DNA of 64,000 nt from CAUJGP01 sp964612425 (lineage in GTDB: Bacteria; Bdellovibrionota; Bdellovibrionia; Bdellovibrionales; Bdellovibrionaceae). Below are positions 25,537 through 34,862 of the stretch, piece by piece (position 1 is the stretch's first letter; every line of letters starts with the position of its first letter). The notes under the pieces are model-generated. The model was given only the letters and a program-made list of their open reading frames with translations, was not told the DNA's origin and searched no databases. The position numbers were made by a program, and so were the translations under genes. The stretch is from positions 20,822 through 84,821 of the forward strand of contig CAZTDX010000007.1 in the NCBI GenBank assembly GCA_964612425.1. Reading direction: 5' to 3'.

Positions 25537-27537
25537 TTATAGTTCGCGAATCAGTGGAGATGTTGTCACCGGCCATGTGACTTTTAAATCATTTTTCTGA
25601 TCTGTAAATCCGACGATAGAAAAAGTGGTATAGTGTTTTATTTTTTGAACTAACACATCGGCGGTTTTACTTTGATTGGTCCAAATCCAGACGACGGGAC
25701 GCTGATCCACTAGATCCCCTGCAAAAACTACCCCATTCGAAAGTTCCCACGTTTTATTTCCGTAAGATATTTTAGATTCGCTAATATTAACATTTCTTTT
25801 TCCCAACGGAGCTAAAAGTGTTTGTGCATGTTGATTGCTATTTCCCACAATCCACATAATACCTTGTGGTGGAATGGGATCTGAATCTTTTATCAAACGA
25901 ATGGGTTTAGAATAAAACGCTTGAAGAGCTTTAGCCCAGGGTCGATATAGATCTACTTCGTTGGCAGGAACTGAAACATTGACTTCTAAATCCTGGGATA
26001 GAATTTGTGAAATGGCAAAGGGAGTTTCCTCTGGAAATAAAGTTCTAAAAACTTCATAATCTGGATCTACCCATAATTTTTTGGGAGTCCCTTTTAACTC
26101 TAAGCTAAAAGTTTTTAATTCTTCGGCTAAAAGTATATTATAGTCTTCAGTGGCTTCATTTTTATAAAGTATTCTTATTTTTAATGGCAACATGTACAGC
26201 CGTGACCCTGAGGGGCGTGATTGCTTGAGGGAAATATTCATTTTATTTTCACTGAAGCCTAAGCTCTCAATGGTTACGGTCGGTGCCCCCAATTGGTCAA
26301 GCCATGGTCCAAAAAATGATTCCATGGAGGTCCCTTGAAGTTGTTCAAATTCCTGTTGGAGTTCCGCAAAGGCAATTTCTTTTCCAATATATTTCGTAAA
26401 TATTTGAGAGAGCGCATTGTAAAATGTGTTGCTTCCAACCCAATTTTCCAACATTTGAAATAGCATCAAGGATTTTCCATACCCAACAGCTTGAGTGCCT
26501 AAATCATTTCGAGAGACAAATTTTCGAAGAGGAAAATCATTATCCTTATGAACAAAATCCTGAAACTTTTGTAATGTACTTCGTCGGTACTCTACACCCT
26601 TCCCATCGACATTGGCATAATGAAGATCAGCCATATAGCTAGTTAGTCCTTCACACCAATTTCCACGGTCGTAATCAACCAACACGGAGTTCCCCCACCA
26701 AGAGTGTAAAATTTCGTGAGGCAAGCTAGAGCGAAGTAAAAAAGGAAGTTGAATGACTGAAGGACCTAATAGCGTAAACCCCGGAAATGCGTATCCCGTT
26801 TCTAAAGAGTTTTCTATCACTGCGTAACTAGTAAAAGGAAAGGCTCCAATTTTAGAGGAGTAATTCTCAATATATCCAGGCATTAAATCTAAGTAAGAGT
26901 TAGCCAAAGTCTTATCATTAGCTTTTAACCAAACTTGGATAATTTGACCAGAATTGGTTTGCTTTTCAAAAATGGTGTAACGATCGGCCACCATCACTAA
27001 TTCATTCGTTTCAGTGTAGGGCTCAAACTGCACACTCAGTGGATCGAGGACTGTACGTTTTCCTGGAATCATTACTTTCCACTCAAGAGATGGAACTTCA
27101 ACACCAATCTTCCAAGCAACCCCTTCTTTAAAGCGAGGAAACCAAAAGCTATCAGACAACAAGGAAACTCCCTGATCGGTAATAATCCCCGGAGATTGAT
27201 CTTCAACGATGGGTTCGTTGATCACACCTCGATATTGTAAATGAATTTTTTGAAGAGACTCCTTAGATTGAACACGATAGAGATTCGCTATTCCAAAAGC
27301 TTTAACTAACTCCAAAGAATAGTTATCATCTGAACTTACTTTTAAATTTTGATGGAGCATAAACTCAAACTGAGTTTTTGGTGCATCAAACTGAATATCA
27401 GCAACCCCTCCAAGGGCATTTTCTGCTGGTTGTAATTTAATTTTTAAGTTGATTGACGTTTTTGCGAGCGAAACCTCAGTGAGGAATAGAAAGCTAACAA
27501 AAAAAACACTGCGTGATAATATTGATCTTAATTCCAT
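25537..27537 (-). CDS. Exported M1-family (gluzincin) aminopeptidase-like protein
   Basis: The 666-residue protein has a signal peptide (MELRSILSRSVFFVSFLFLTE, shown in part). The zinc site is HEILH at residues 274-278 with the third ligand Glu at about 296 in NWCEGLTSYMADL. The spacing is 17 residues rather than the usual 18. The exopeptidase GAMEN motif is replaced by a segment ENSLETGYAFPGFTLL. The C-terminal part (about 420-666) is a beta domain plus a region with repeated lysines. It is probably periplasmic or secreted. The start follows GAGGAGC. Substrate is unknown. Confidence 0.87.
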   Translation of the reverse strand: MELRSILSRSVFFVSFLFLTEVSLAKTSINLKIKLQPAENALGGVADIQFDAPKTQFEFMLHQNLKVSSDDNYSLELVKAFGIANLYRVQSKESLQKIHLQYRGVINEPIVEDQSPGIITDQGVSLLSDSFWFPRFKEGVAWKIGVEVPSLEWKVMIPGKRTVLDPLSVQFEPYTETNELVMVADRYTIFEKQTNSGQIIQVWLKANDKTLANSYLDLMPGYIENYSSKIGAFPFTSYAVIENSLETGYAFPGFTLLGPSVIQLPFLLRSSLPHEILHSWWGNSVLVDYDRGNWCEGLTSYMADLHYANVDGKGVEYRRSTLQKFQDFVHKDNDFPLRKFVSRNDLGTQAVGYGKSLMLFQMLENWVGSNTFYNALSQIFTKYIGKEIAFAELQQEFEQLQGTSMESFFGPWLDQLGAPTVTIESLGFSENKMNISLKQSRPSGSRLYMLPLKIRILYKNEATEDYNILLAEELKTFSLELKGTPKKLWVDPDYEVFRTLFPEETPFAISQILSQDLEVNVSVPANEVDLYRPWAKALQAFYSKPIRLIKDSDPIPPQGIMWIVGNSNQHAQTLLAPLGKRNVNISESKISYGNKTWELSNGVVFAGDLVDQRPVVWIWTNQSKTADVLVQKIKHYTTFSIVGFTDQKNDLKVTWPVTTSPLIREL

Positions 27538-27872
27538 GGATTGCTCCTCAATTTAAAAAGTTCTTATGGATGACCATCTCCGCCATCATCTTTGCCATGA
27601 CCACGTAATTTATATTTAATAATTCCAATGGGTCTGTCAATATCACAACAACAGCAAATGTTAAGCTAATTCCAATGACTACGATTAGCAATGACATTTA
27701 AAAATAAATATATTTTATTTAAAATCGATGAAAAATCCTCTGTGTGCCTAAAAACTGAATGAAATTCAATATAATGCGTTAAATCTTTATTGGCACCTCG
27801 TTTAATGTTAGCTTTTTAAATTGATAAACATCCGCTTACACGCGTATCAACCTTTAAAAGGAGTTCTCATTT
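27538..27872. other. 335-base divergent intergenic region
   Basis: This region lies between the M1 peptidase and a small exported protein, which are divergent, so promoters for both are expected. A 49-codon frame on the minus strand (27697 to 27548) with one hydrophobic stretch exists but lacks a ribosome site. An overlapping frame ends in a Gly/Asp/His-rich tail. I do not call either as a gene. Confidence 0.4.
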
Positions 27873-28259
27873 ATGAAACAAAACTTAAATCTTCTCACAC
27901 TTATTCTCGCACTTTCCAGTCCAACCTGGGCACAAAAAACTTCAATTTCAGATATCCCCATGGGGGAAAATACAACGATCTCCATCAAAAAAGGTGAAGA
28001 TGCCGCCAAAGCAGAAAAACAATATGAAATCGTTGAAGGTCATGGCCACATCGAAGGTGATGCCAATTTAATGACGAAGGAGGCTCGGTCCCATTGGAAG
28101 AAAGCCTGCGATCAATGGAAAAAAGAAATCATCGATAATAATCGAGATAGCAAAGTCATGGTCACTGATTGTGGCAAACCTACCTGCGCCTCTCAGGGCA
28201 CAGAAGGAACTATTTGCCAATCAGAAGGTACTTATAAAATAAAAACAAAAATCAATTAA
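27873..28259 (+). CDS. Small exported protein of unknown function
   Basis: The 128-residue protein has a signal peptide (MKQNLNLLTLILALSSPTWA) and a mature part with four cysteines (KACDQ, TDCGKPTC, ICQSE), likely forming two disulfides. A polar segment GHGHIEGDANL is notable but unassigned. The ribosome site AAGGAG is strong. It stands alone, and its last four bases overlap the end of the ABC-ATPase remnant on the opposite strand. Confidence 0.72.
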   Translation: MKQNLNLLTLILALSSPTWAQKTSISDIPMGENTTISIKKGEDAAKAEKQYEIVEGHGHIEGDANLMTKEARSHWKKACDQWKKEIIDNNRDSKVMVTDCGKPTCASQGTEGTICQSEGTYKIKTKIN

Positions 28260-28604
28260 TTGGATATATCTATTAATTCGCACTGATTAACAGTTACCTC
28301 ATCTGTTAAATTAATAATTCTCTGGCAGTTACGAACCGTTTCTAAGCGGTGAGCGATAATAAGCAAGGTCACTCCCTTGAGCTCATCATCGAGCACGGCT
28401 TGAATCATTTTGTCGGTTTCAAGATCGACGCTTGACGTTGCCTCATCCAATAGTACAAGTTTAGCTTATCACAGCCACTGATTCACCTGACTTTACAGTT
28501 AAACAAATATTGCTGAGGGCTTTTACTTTTGAATCCGAATTTTGTTTGTTATCGTAAGAGTAACTCACATCCTTTATTTCAATGTTGGGGTTACTCATAA
28601 CCAT
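28256..28604 (-). pseudogene. Remnant of an ABC-exporter ATPase with a large internal deletion
   Basis: Reading from the ATG at 28604 gives a normal ATPase start with IEIKDVSYSYDN and SGESVAVI, then a stop exactly where the Walker A loop should begin. The second piece, in another frame, starts just before Walker B with VLLDEATSSVD and continues to the H-loop IIAHRLETVRN. Everything between (Walker A, Q-loop, signature, about 120 codons) is gone. This is a decayed MsbA/HlyB-type ATPase domain; no membrane domain is visible upstream. It lies past the end of the secreted-protein operon. Confidence 0.82.
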
Positions 28605-28746
28605 TTAATCAATAAGATTTGTTTTCAAACTCGAATACTGAGTGATTCGATCTACACCAACTAATCCTGAGGCTCCGCGCGAATGGAATTTAAAATAATT
28701 TGAAATCTAAATTTTTTGTGTATTTCCACACATGACAGAAAGCCTT

Positions 28747-29322
28747 TCAAAGAAGACTTTCATTAAACTTCGCATGTAAAATAAAAGACTCAATGGATGA
28801 CTCTGTTTTGATTTTTACAGTCCACTCAAGAGGCGATAAGCAAGCTTCCATGTAGGACATTTTATATTGAACCCGTGCACTTTGATAATCAGTACTAAAT
28901 TTTACTTGAAAATGGTCTGGAAAAAGCCCCTCCGTGGTTTCCCAATGAAGATACGTGGAATCAATTTCAATTTTTAATGCCGAGTTTTTTATTATATTAC
29001 TCACAAAATTCGTATCAAACTCAGTCTCCCACAAAATATTTTCTTTAAGTAATTCCAGTGGCACATCGGTTCGTTGAAGTAAATCAAGTATTCGCTCTAC
29101 ATCTTGAGGCCTCAATCGATTTTCTCGACTTGCAACAGCCATTGCAGACTCATTAACTCTTTGAAGAAAATGAGAAATCCGTTTTCGATAAAGCCGGCAA
29201 CTGGTTGAACTCCCCACACTATCTATGACTTTAACAGATTCTGATTGGATCAATCCAGAAAATGCCATCGCAAATGAGCCCTTGAAAACGATAATGGTTA
29301 AAAATGTTAATAAGAACTTCAT
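28747..29322 (-). CDS. Exported protein of unknown function (last gene of secreted-protein run)
   Basis: The 191-residue protein has a signal peptide (MKFLLTFLTIIVFKGSFAMA). The mature part has two cysteines (STSCRLYRK and MEACLSPLEW) and is mixed helix then beta. I recognise no family. It lies 18 bases after the 412-residue protein in the same direction and is probably in the same operon. The two cysteines fit oxidation by the DsbA-like protein encoded upstream; this is inference. Confidence 0.65.
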   Translation of the reverse strand: MKFLLTFLTIIVFKGSFAMAFSGLIQSESVKVIDSVGSSTSCRLYRKRISHFLQRVNESAMAVASRENRLRPQDVERILDLLQRTDVPLELLKENILWETEFDTNFVSNIIKNSALKIEIDSTYLHWETTEGLFPDHFQVKFSTDYQSARVQYKMSYMEACLSPLEWTVKIKTESSIESFILHAKFNESLL

Positions 29323-29340
29323 AATAAATTTACCCTTTAT

Positions 29341-30579
29341 TTAATAGCTAAATCCCATCACTCCAACGAACTCTACAGGCGTTGTTATCGACACCTTTTC
29401 TTCCACCATATGATTATTAGCCGTGATATATGAATCTGTTTTGGAAGTTCCTCCAAAACTTGATGAAGCGATATCTAAAATAATTGCTCCTGCTTGACAG
29501 TAGGCATGGGGACATTTTCGAAGTCCTTCTGCTGCTGATGAAGCGCCATTTTTTCCTGGCGTACCCGATTCAACAGGAGCGATGGGATATCCAAAACGCG
29601 CTAAGGAAATACCATCCAAAACTTCCTGCATCAGTCGTTGCTTTATTTGGTAGGCAGTTTCTAGTTTAGCTAAATCACAAACTCTTGAGTCATCACATTT
29701 CATCTCTAAACTAAACCAACCCGACGACTCCACCGTTTCAATCAATTTTGCAGAAGTACTTGTTTTAAAAAAACCACCCGCAGTTGATAACTCTCGTATT
29801 TTCGCAGCAAGAGCACCGCGATTGTAACGAGCCACATAAGTGTAAGTAGCACCAACTTCATATTTATAAATCACATTCGGTGTTATTAACCCTGCTAATT
29901 CACTCCCTCTAATTCTTTCTGGAAGTTCCCTGGTAAAGGGATCTCGCAAAGGACAGGCACCAAAAAGACTGAGATCGAGTCTGGCAGAAAAGCTACCTGA
30001 ACCCACCTGATTGAGATTACCCATTGGCAATGATTTATTAAACGCAATTCGCATTTCAGGATCTTGATCCGCTTTTTGATTCCAATGAAGTTGAACATCT
30101 TTCAGATTAACCGGCAAAAAATTAAAACCCAATCCACTATTGAGCTCCCTCATCGCTTGTAGATTTTTATCAATGGCCATATTAAAATTTAGCTCAACAG
30201 AAGCTCCTATAGTATTAGCTAAATCGCTGTACTCTGATAATACTTTTTTTCTTTTTAAATAAAGCTCATTAAGAAGGGAATCATCGATTTTACCTTTAAT
30301 CGCAATGGCAATTTGTTTGTTTATTTCGGTAAGAATTTTATTGAGACTTCGAACCTCTTGGCATCGATCTAAATTTCCTATGGAACGACCGGTAATGGAT
30401 TGTTTACCTAATGCTGGTGGTAAAACAAAAACTGATTTACAATCTGAACTAATAAAAAAACCTTGGTTATTCCCACTAACACGAATCTCATTTGCTTTTT
30501 CACAGGTTGAAGAAAATTGATGCCCTCCAGCCATTGAAGCCGAAGAGTAAAGACAACTTAGTAATAAAATGTATTTCAT
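29341..30579 (-). CDS. Exported protein with internal helical segment, paralogue of the 481-residue neighbour
   Basis: The 412-residue protein has a signal peptide (MKYILLLSCLYSSASMAGG). Near residues 40-55 it reads FISSDCKSVFVLPPALG, closely like YFSKDCSTAFVLPSEKL in the gene at 32043-33488. Both then have a cysteine (DRCQE / NFCQA), a helical Lys/Leu-rich stretch of about 60 residues, a middle beta segment (FSARLDLSLFGAC / LSGIVDISTSAFC), and a segment YKYEVGATYTYVA / YNVKVQTGVKLLV. This supports common descent. The C-terminus contains a Gly/Ser-rich loop and a CPHAYC motif. It overlaps the preceding lipoprotein gene by four bases. Function is unknown; location is probably the outer membrane or periplasm. 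Confidence 0.7.
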   Translation of the reverse strand: MKYILLLSCLYSSASMAGGHQFSSTCEKANEIRVSGNNQGFFISSDCKSVFVLPPALGKQSITGRSIGNLDRCQEVRSLNKILTEINKQIAIAIKGKIDDSLLNELYLKRKKVLSEYSDLANTIGASVELNFNMAIDKNLQAMRELNSGLGFNFLPVNLKDVQLHWNQKADQDPEMRIAFNKSLPMGNLNQVGSGSFSARLDLSLFGACPLRDPFTRELPERIRGSELAGLITPNVIYKYEVGATYTYVARYNRGALAAKIRELSTAGGFFKTSTSAKLIETVESSGWFSLEMKCDDSRVCDLAKLETAYQIKQRLMQEVLDGISLARFGYPIAPVESGTPGKNGASSAAEGLRKCPHAYCQAGAIILDIASSSFGGTSKTDSYITANNHMVEEKVSITTPVEFVGVMGFSY

Positions 30580-30965
30580 AAATTATTCTCCTTTAAATTA
30601 AAATTACGAGCGAGTTTTGACATTTCAGGATTTTCATGGGAACAATTTTCTATTTTTTTTAACTCTTCTAATAACCACAAAACTATTTCAATCTTTGTGG
30701 GGTTCAAATAATGATGAATTTCAGTTCCTAATAAATAGGCTTTCAAAATTTCATTATCATTCCGCACTTTATTTTCTTGTAAGCTCAAGATTTCAAACTC
30801 CGTTTTCCATTCCGTACAAAGTTTACTAAAAGCTATAATCTCACTGAGAGAAGCATCGTTTTTTTTTGCTGGAGATTGAGCAGGTTGAGGATTTGAATTT
30901 CTATTTGGAGCGGCACAAGAAACTATAAATAAAGTGAAACTAATGAGAAATAAATTTTTTCTCAT
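30576..30965 (-). CDS. Small lipoprotein of unknown function
   Basis: This 129-residue protein has a lipobox (FIVSCAAP) at about residues 14-21 after a hydrophobic start, then a Pro/Asn/Gln-rich linker and a helical domain with two cysteines (KLCTEWK, ENCSHENP). It starts one base after the stop of the 343-residue protein and overlaps the next gene by four bases, so it is tightly co-transcribed within the secreted-protein run. Confidence 0.68.
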   Translation of the reverse strand: MRKNLFLISFTLFIVSCAAPNRNSNPQPAQSPAKKNDASLSEIIAFSKLCTEWKTEFEILSLQENKVRNDNEILKAYLLGTEIHHYLNPTKIEIVLWLLEELKKIENCSHENPEMSKLARNFNLKENNL

Positions 30966-30966
30966 A

Positions 30967-31998
30967 TTAATTCTCGTACTTTACAATAACGGCATCACTT
31001 CCAACAGTTAAATCTTGTTTAATTAATGCTGATACAGGCTTTGTAAACTCAGCCGTCATCATCCATTGATCAATAACGTCGTCAGAACGAACACTGGATT
31101 TTTGGCTACTGTCCAATCCTTTATTATCTAGCTTAACAGAAAATAAAAGTTTCTGAATTCTTTCTGAAGATTTTAAAATCTCATCATTCAATCCTTTTGA
31201 ACTAATGGACATACCTAGGGCAAGAGCCTCAGCAATCTCAACTTGCCTTGGAGATAAACTTAAATTAGTTATTTGCGGGTACAGTTTCCAGAAAGATTGA
31301 TAGACTGAGGCATATTGATTTAACTCCAGCCATGTTTTTTTATCGGGTAATCCTGGCTCATAACTGATACTACGATTGATGCTAAAAACGAGCCTTCCTT
31401 GCATTAAATCACAGGCAAGCGCGTTCATATTTGAAAGATCAATGTAACTGGCGCCTTGTTCCGACTTTAAGAGCTGAGCACTTATGAATTCTTCATAATA
31501 ATCTGTGAGTGGACGACCGTTAGATTTTGAAATAGATTCATAATCATACTGTGTCCAACCAATTTGTTTTTTTTCAAAAGCAAGGATTGCAGGTCCTAAA
31601 ACTATCGTATTATCAAAACTATTGAGATCTAGTTTTTCACTCTCTTGAGTTTTGGAATTAGTTAGTAAGGGATTGGTTTGAATTAACAAGTGTGCTTTAA
31701 ATTTTTTCCCGTACAAGACGGCACCTTGGCATAATTCATTGAGATTAGTACCAGACATTGCCGATAGAGTTAAGATCGGCTTTTTTTCAGCAAGAAATGA
31801 GTTGACGCGCACGAGGCGAAACTTTTTGTTGGGAAGTTTCACGACCTCTGCTTTGATTAATCCATTACTATCTAATTTTATGACTTCACTTTTTAAGGTG
31901 GAAGCAATATTTATAATAGAATCCCAATCCGTCGAGTATAGATTTAAACTGGAAATTAATGTTGAAATAAAAACGATCAATAGAATTTTAGTATTCAT
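30967..31998 (-). CDS. Exported protein of unknown function
   Basis: The 343-residue protein has a signal peptide (MNTKILLIVFISTLISSLNLYS). It contains two cysteines (NELCQGAV, ALACDLMQG), a central region with repeated short helices and a C-terminal beta segment (DDVIDQWMMTAEFTKPV). No catalytic motif is seen. It sits 44 bases after the 481-residue paralogue and one base before the lipoprotein, in the same direction. It likely belongs to the same envelope complex or pathway. Confidence 0.66.
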   Translation of the reverse strand: MNTKILLIVFISTLISSLNLYSTDWDSIINIASTLKSEVIKLDSNGLIKAEVVKLPNKKFRLVRVNSFLAEKKPILTLSAMSGTNLNELCQGAVLYGKKFKAHLLIQTNPLLTNSKTQESEKLDLNSFDNTIVLGPAILAFEKKQIGWTQYDYESISKSNGRPLTDYYEEFISAQLLKSEQGASYIDLSNMNALACDLMQGRLVFSINRSISYEPGLPDKKTWLELNQYASVYQSFWKLYPQITNLSLSPRQVEIAEALALGMSISSKGLNDEILKSSERIQKLLFSVKLDNKGLDSSQKSSVRSDDVIDQWMMTAEFTKPVSALIKQDLTVGSDAVIVKYEN

Positions 31999-32042
31999 AT
32001 ATGGCTCCTAAAAATTTAAATCAATTGAATTGCATTGATTCA

Positions 32043-33488
32043 TTAGTAAACAAAGGTTGAAGAATGCAGAACTGTGCTTGTTTGGTTTGTTTCAAATAAA
32101 ATTTGTTCCTGTATATAAGAGTTGTCTAGCTGACTTAACGCTAAGGAAGAAACGCCATCTCTATCCATTTTTACAATTATAGGTTGGCTACTACAGCTAG
32201 AGCTTGCCCCAATTCCTAAGAAGCCAGATTTTCTCCGACATACTGTACTCTGCCCGACGACGACATCCTCTGATCCACTGTCCACTTCTTTAGCTCGAGG
32301 AGTGGTATCTTCTAAAAAGACTCCTAATTGTTTTAATTTATCATCGGCTCGCTCAAAATAATTTTTTATGACTTTTCCGATGAGTCCAGCAAGAGGATTT
32401 AATTCACTTTCGTCTTCTTTTTGTGTAATCAGGCTCATCAAATTATATTCTTTGCCTTTATCATCGATGACAATATTGATAGAACCCTCCAGACCACCCG
32501 TCAGCACCCCTTCGGTGAATTCACGACGTTGAAATTTTCCTTTAACAATAGAGTTACTAATATTTTTAAGAAAATCGATCGTTTTAATTTTTGCATCAAC
32601 CAGAAGTTTGACTCCAGTTTGAACCTTAACGTTATAATATAAGTTCAAAGCAATTGATCTTCCAACAATCTGACTCAAGTTAGTAGACTGGGCTTTATTG
32701 CGACAAAATGCTGAGGTAGAAATATCAACTATTCCACTTAAACCTCCATTCATAGCCACAAATGTGGCATTGGGGTCATCTGATAAATTCTCTTTGGGAG
32801 ATGGTTTGAAGCCAGGAAAATTAATTTTTAAAACGGATCGCCCCATATAGGCATCAGAATCAGGATTTGAAATGACAAGTGTCGAATCAGAAATTTGCGC
32901 CGGCATTATTCGAATGGGATATGATGCAGAGGCATTAGCTCCAGGAACTAAATTAGCTGATTGGAATGCAAGGACACTATCCATTACACCACTCGTAAGG
33001 GTGTATTTTACTCGAATAGCAGCCATATCATCGAAGGGTTTGAAAATTCCTCGAATTTCATTTTGATAATACTGGATTTGAACTCTATATTCTCGAATTT
33101 GAGCTTCCAGGGCCGATCGCTGATCCGAAGTCGCGGAGTCAAGTTTAGCGAGACTTTTTTCAATTAGATTTTCGATCAACATTATTTTTTCGCGATATTT
33201 TTGAATGGACGATGATTGCTGGGTTAAAGCTTGACAAAAATTATCATCAGAACCAGCAAGAAGTATGGGATCAGAAATTTGCGCATTCAGTTTTTCGGAA
33301 GGTAAAACAAAAGCCGTACTACAATCTTTACTAAAATAAACTTGAGATTTACTCAGCCCCGCCGGAACATTAATGTCACATGGTTTATCTGTTTTTAATA
33401 CTGCAAACTGGGTAACATCTGAAGCCCAAGATGCAATGGGAATGATAATACTAACAATACTGTTTATAATTAAAAAATATTTATTCAT
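32043..33488 (-). CDS. Exported coiled-coil protein, paralogue of the 412-residue neighbour
   Basis: The 481-residue protein has a signal peptide (MNKYFLIINSIVSIIIPIASWAS). It shares with the 412-residue protein the motif SKDCSTAFVLP near residue 52, the following cysteine, a coiled coil (SSIQKYREKIMLIENLIEKS onwards) and a beta segment with DISTSAFC. It additionally has a C-terminal disulfide candidate pair (STVCRRKSGF, SSSCSSQP). The gene overlaps the upstream 182-residue gene by four bases, indicating coupling. Function is unknown; the pair may form a periplasmic or outer-membrane assembly. Confidence 0.7.
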   Translation of the reverse strand: MNKYFLIINSIVSIIIPIASWASDVTQFAVLKTDKPCDINVPAGLSKSQVYFSKDCSTAFVLPSEKLNAQISDPILLAGSDDNFCQALTQQSSSIQKYREKIMLIENLIEKSLAKLDSATSDQRSALEAQIREYRVQIQYYQNEIRGIFKPFDDMAAIRVKYTLTSGVMDSVLAFQSANLVPGANASASYPIRIMPAQISDSTLVISNPDSDAYMGRSVLKINFPGFKPSPKENLSDDPNATFVAMNGGLSGIVDISTSAFCRNKAQSTNLSQIVGRSIALNLYYNVKVQTGVKLLVDAKIKTIDFLKNISNSIVKGKFQRREFTEGVLTGGLEGSINIVIDDKGKEYNLMSLITQKEDESELNPLAGLIGKVIKNYFERADDKLKQLGVFLEDTTPRAKEVDSGSEDVVVGQSTVCRRKSGFLGIGASSSCSSQPIIVKMDRDGVSSLALSQLDNSYIQEQILFETNQTSTVLHSSTFVY

Positions 33489-34033
33489 ATTTTTCTCCTT
33501 TGGTTTTTAATTTCCTCTTCTCTTTCAGTTCCACAGACAATCCATTTCTTTGAAGTTTTATTGGTTCTTTCAACTTGGCTGGCAAATCCAATTTCAATAT
33601 ACTTTAATTTTTTAAGATCTGATGTTTTCACAAACTCTACGGCCCAGCGCTCATATTTTCCTGTGGCCTGGTCATAGTTCTTATCATTGAATCTATAGTG
33701 AAGCATACGATCATTGGTAATACTCATTTGGTGCGCCTGAGAGTTTGAAAACTCTGGAATAAAAAATGAAATATATCTTTCAAATCCTTCTTTATCTACT
33801 ATAAGGAGGTCACCAATGGTATTTTTGCGTGTTTCAGGGTCTGTGCCATTGAGATTACAAACCTGAAGTTCAACATAACAACTTCCAAGTTGGAAGCGTC
33901 CTTGAACCTCTTCCAAGAATTCTAACATCTTAAGTCCATTTTTATGGGATAAAATATGGTTCGGGCAATTACCAAACCCAGCAAAAATCTTGGGGGTAAA
34001 GAATAAAATATATGTGAGAAGTAATTTTTTCAT
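33485..34033 (-). CDS. Exported protein of unknown function (first gene of secreted-protein run)
   Basis: The 182-residue protein has a signal peptide (MKKLLLTYILFFTPKIFA) and several cysteines (GNCPNHI, GSCYVELQVC, IVCGTER), likely disulfide-bonded. It is mostly beta by pattern, ending with a basic tail. It begins 138 bases downstream of the DsbA-like gene and overlaps the 481-residue gene by four bases. I recognise no family. Confidence 0.66.
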   Translation of the reverse strand: MKKLLLTYILFFTPKIFAGFGNCPNHILSHKNGLKMLEFLEEVQGRFQLGSCYVELQVCNLNGTDPETRKNTIGDLLIVDKEGFERYISFFIPEFSNSQAHQMSITNDRMLHYRFNDKNYDQATGKYERWAVEFVKTSDLKKLKYIEIGFASQVERTNKTSKKWIVCGTEREEEIKNQRRKI

Positions 34034-34171
34034 AGAAATCCTTTGCCATTTAAGGCAAAGGACTCCTTGGCAAATATAATGCCAACTTTAAAGCTCATAA
34101 AATTATTAATAATTAAATAAACTAGTAATAGTCTTAAAATTGAAATTAAGAGTCTTAAAAAGAGGATTCAA

Positions 34172-34765
34172 TTATTTTAACTGATCATCAATAAGTTTTT
34201 TAAATTCTTCAAAGGGTTGGGCGCCAACTAAGAGTTTATTTCCGATAAGAAAGGAGGGCGTTCCTTTTATACTTAGTTGATAAGCTAACTGCTTGTCTCT
34301 TTCTAGCATTGATTTTACAATGGCACCTTCAGCATCCCTCTTTAGTTGATCAATATTCAGCTCAAACTTTTTAGCAAGCTCATCAAGAAAGCCTATGCCT
34401 TCTGAAGAGAGGCGATTTTGGTTTACAAAGACCTGCTTTTGCCACAGATAGGCAAGGTCGGGCCGCTGTAAGTAAACAGCGGCGAAATATTTAGCAGCAA
34501 CTCCACTTGATTTATGAAATTCCAGGGGAAAATTTCTAAAAATGATTCTTACTTTTCCAGGATAACGTTTTATCACCTCCTCGATGGACATTGAACCTTT
34601 TTCACAATAGGGGCATTCAAAATCTGAAAACTCTTGAATCGTGACTTCTGCCTCTGCTGGGCCAGCAATAATTATATGTGGACTTTCAGCATAGGCACCT
34701 TGTGAAAGGCTCATCGCCATTCCCATCACTACAGTAAGAATTGATGCTAATTTTCTTATAAACAT
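34172..34765 (-). CDS. DsbA-like thiol:disulfide oxidoreductase
   Basis: The 197-residue protein has a signal peptide to about residue 26 and a thioredoxin fold with active site C51-P-Y-C54 in FECPYCEKG. It also has a helical insert and the cis-proline GTPSFLIGNKLLVGAQP. This is the Thioredoxin_4/DsbA-like family that introduces or shuffles disulfides in the periplasm. AAGGAGC precedes the start. It lies directly upstream of a run of cysteine-containing exported proteins and downstream of a response regulator, which suggests they are its clients. Confidence 0.87.
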   Translation of the reverse strand: MFIRKLASILTVVMGMAMSLSQGAYAESPHIIIAGPAEAEVTIQEFSDFECPYCEKGSMSIEEVIKRYPGKVRIIFRNFPLEFHKSSGVAAKYFAAVYLQRPDLAYLWQKQVFVNQNRLSSEGIGFLDELAKKFELNIDQLKRDAEGAIVKSMLERDKQLAYQLSIKGTPSFLIGNKLLVGAQPFEEFKKLIDDQLK

Positions 34766-34862
34766 AAAAGCTCCTTTTAAAATGTGCTAAGTGAATCTTA
34801 GGCACTTTAAAAAAGTTAACACGAAGCTTTTTTGTTGATGTTAACTACAAGTTATTTATATG

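Noticed and set aside
27548..27697. A 49-codon minus-strand frame with a hydrophobic stretch before the M1 peptidase
   Set aside because: There is no ribosome site before its ATG, and it lies in a very AT-rich intergenic region where such frames arise easily.
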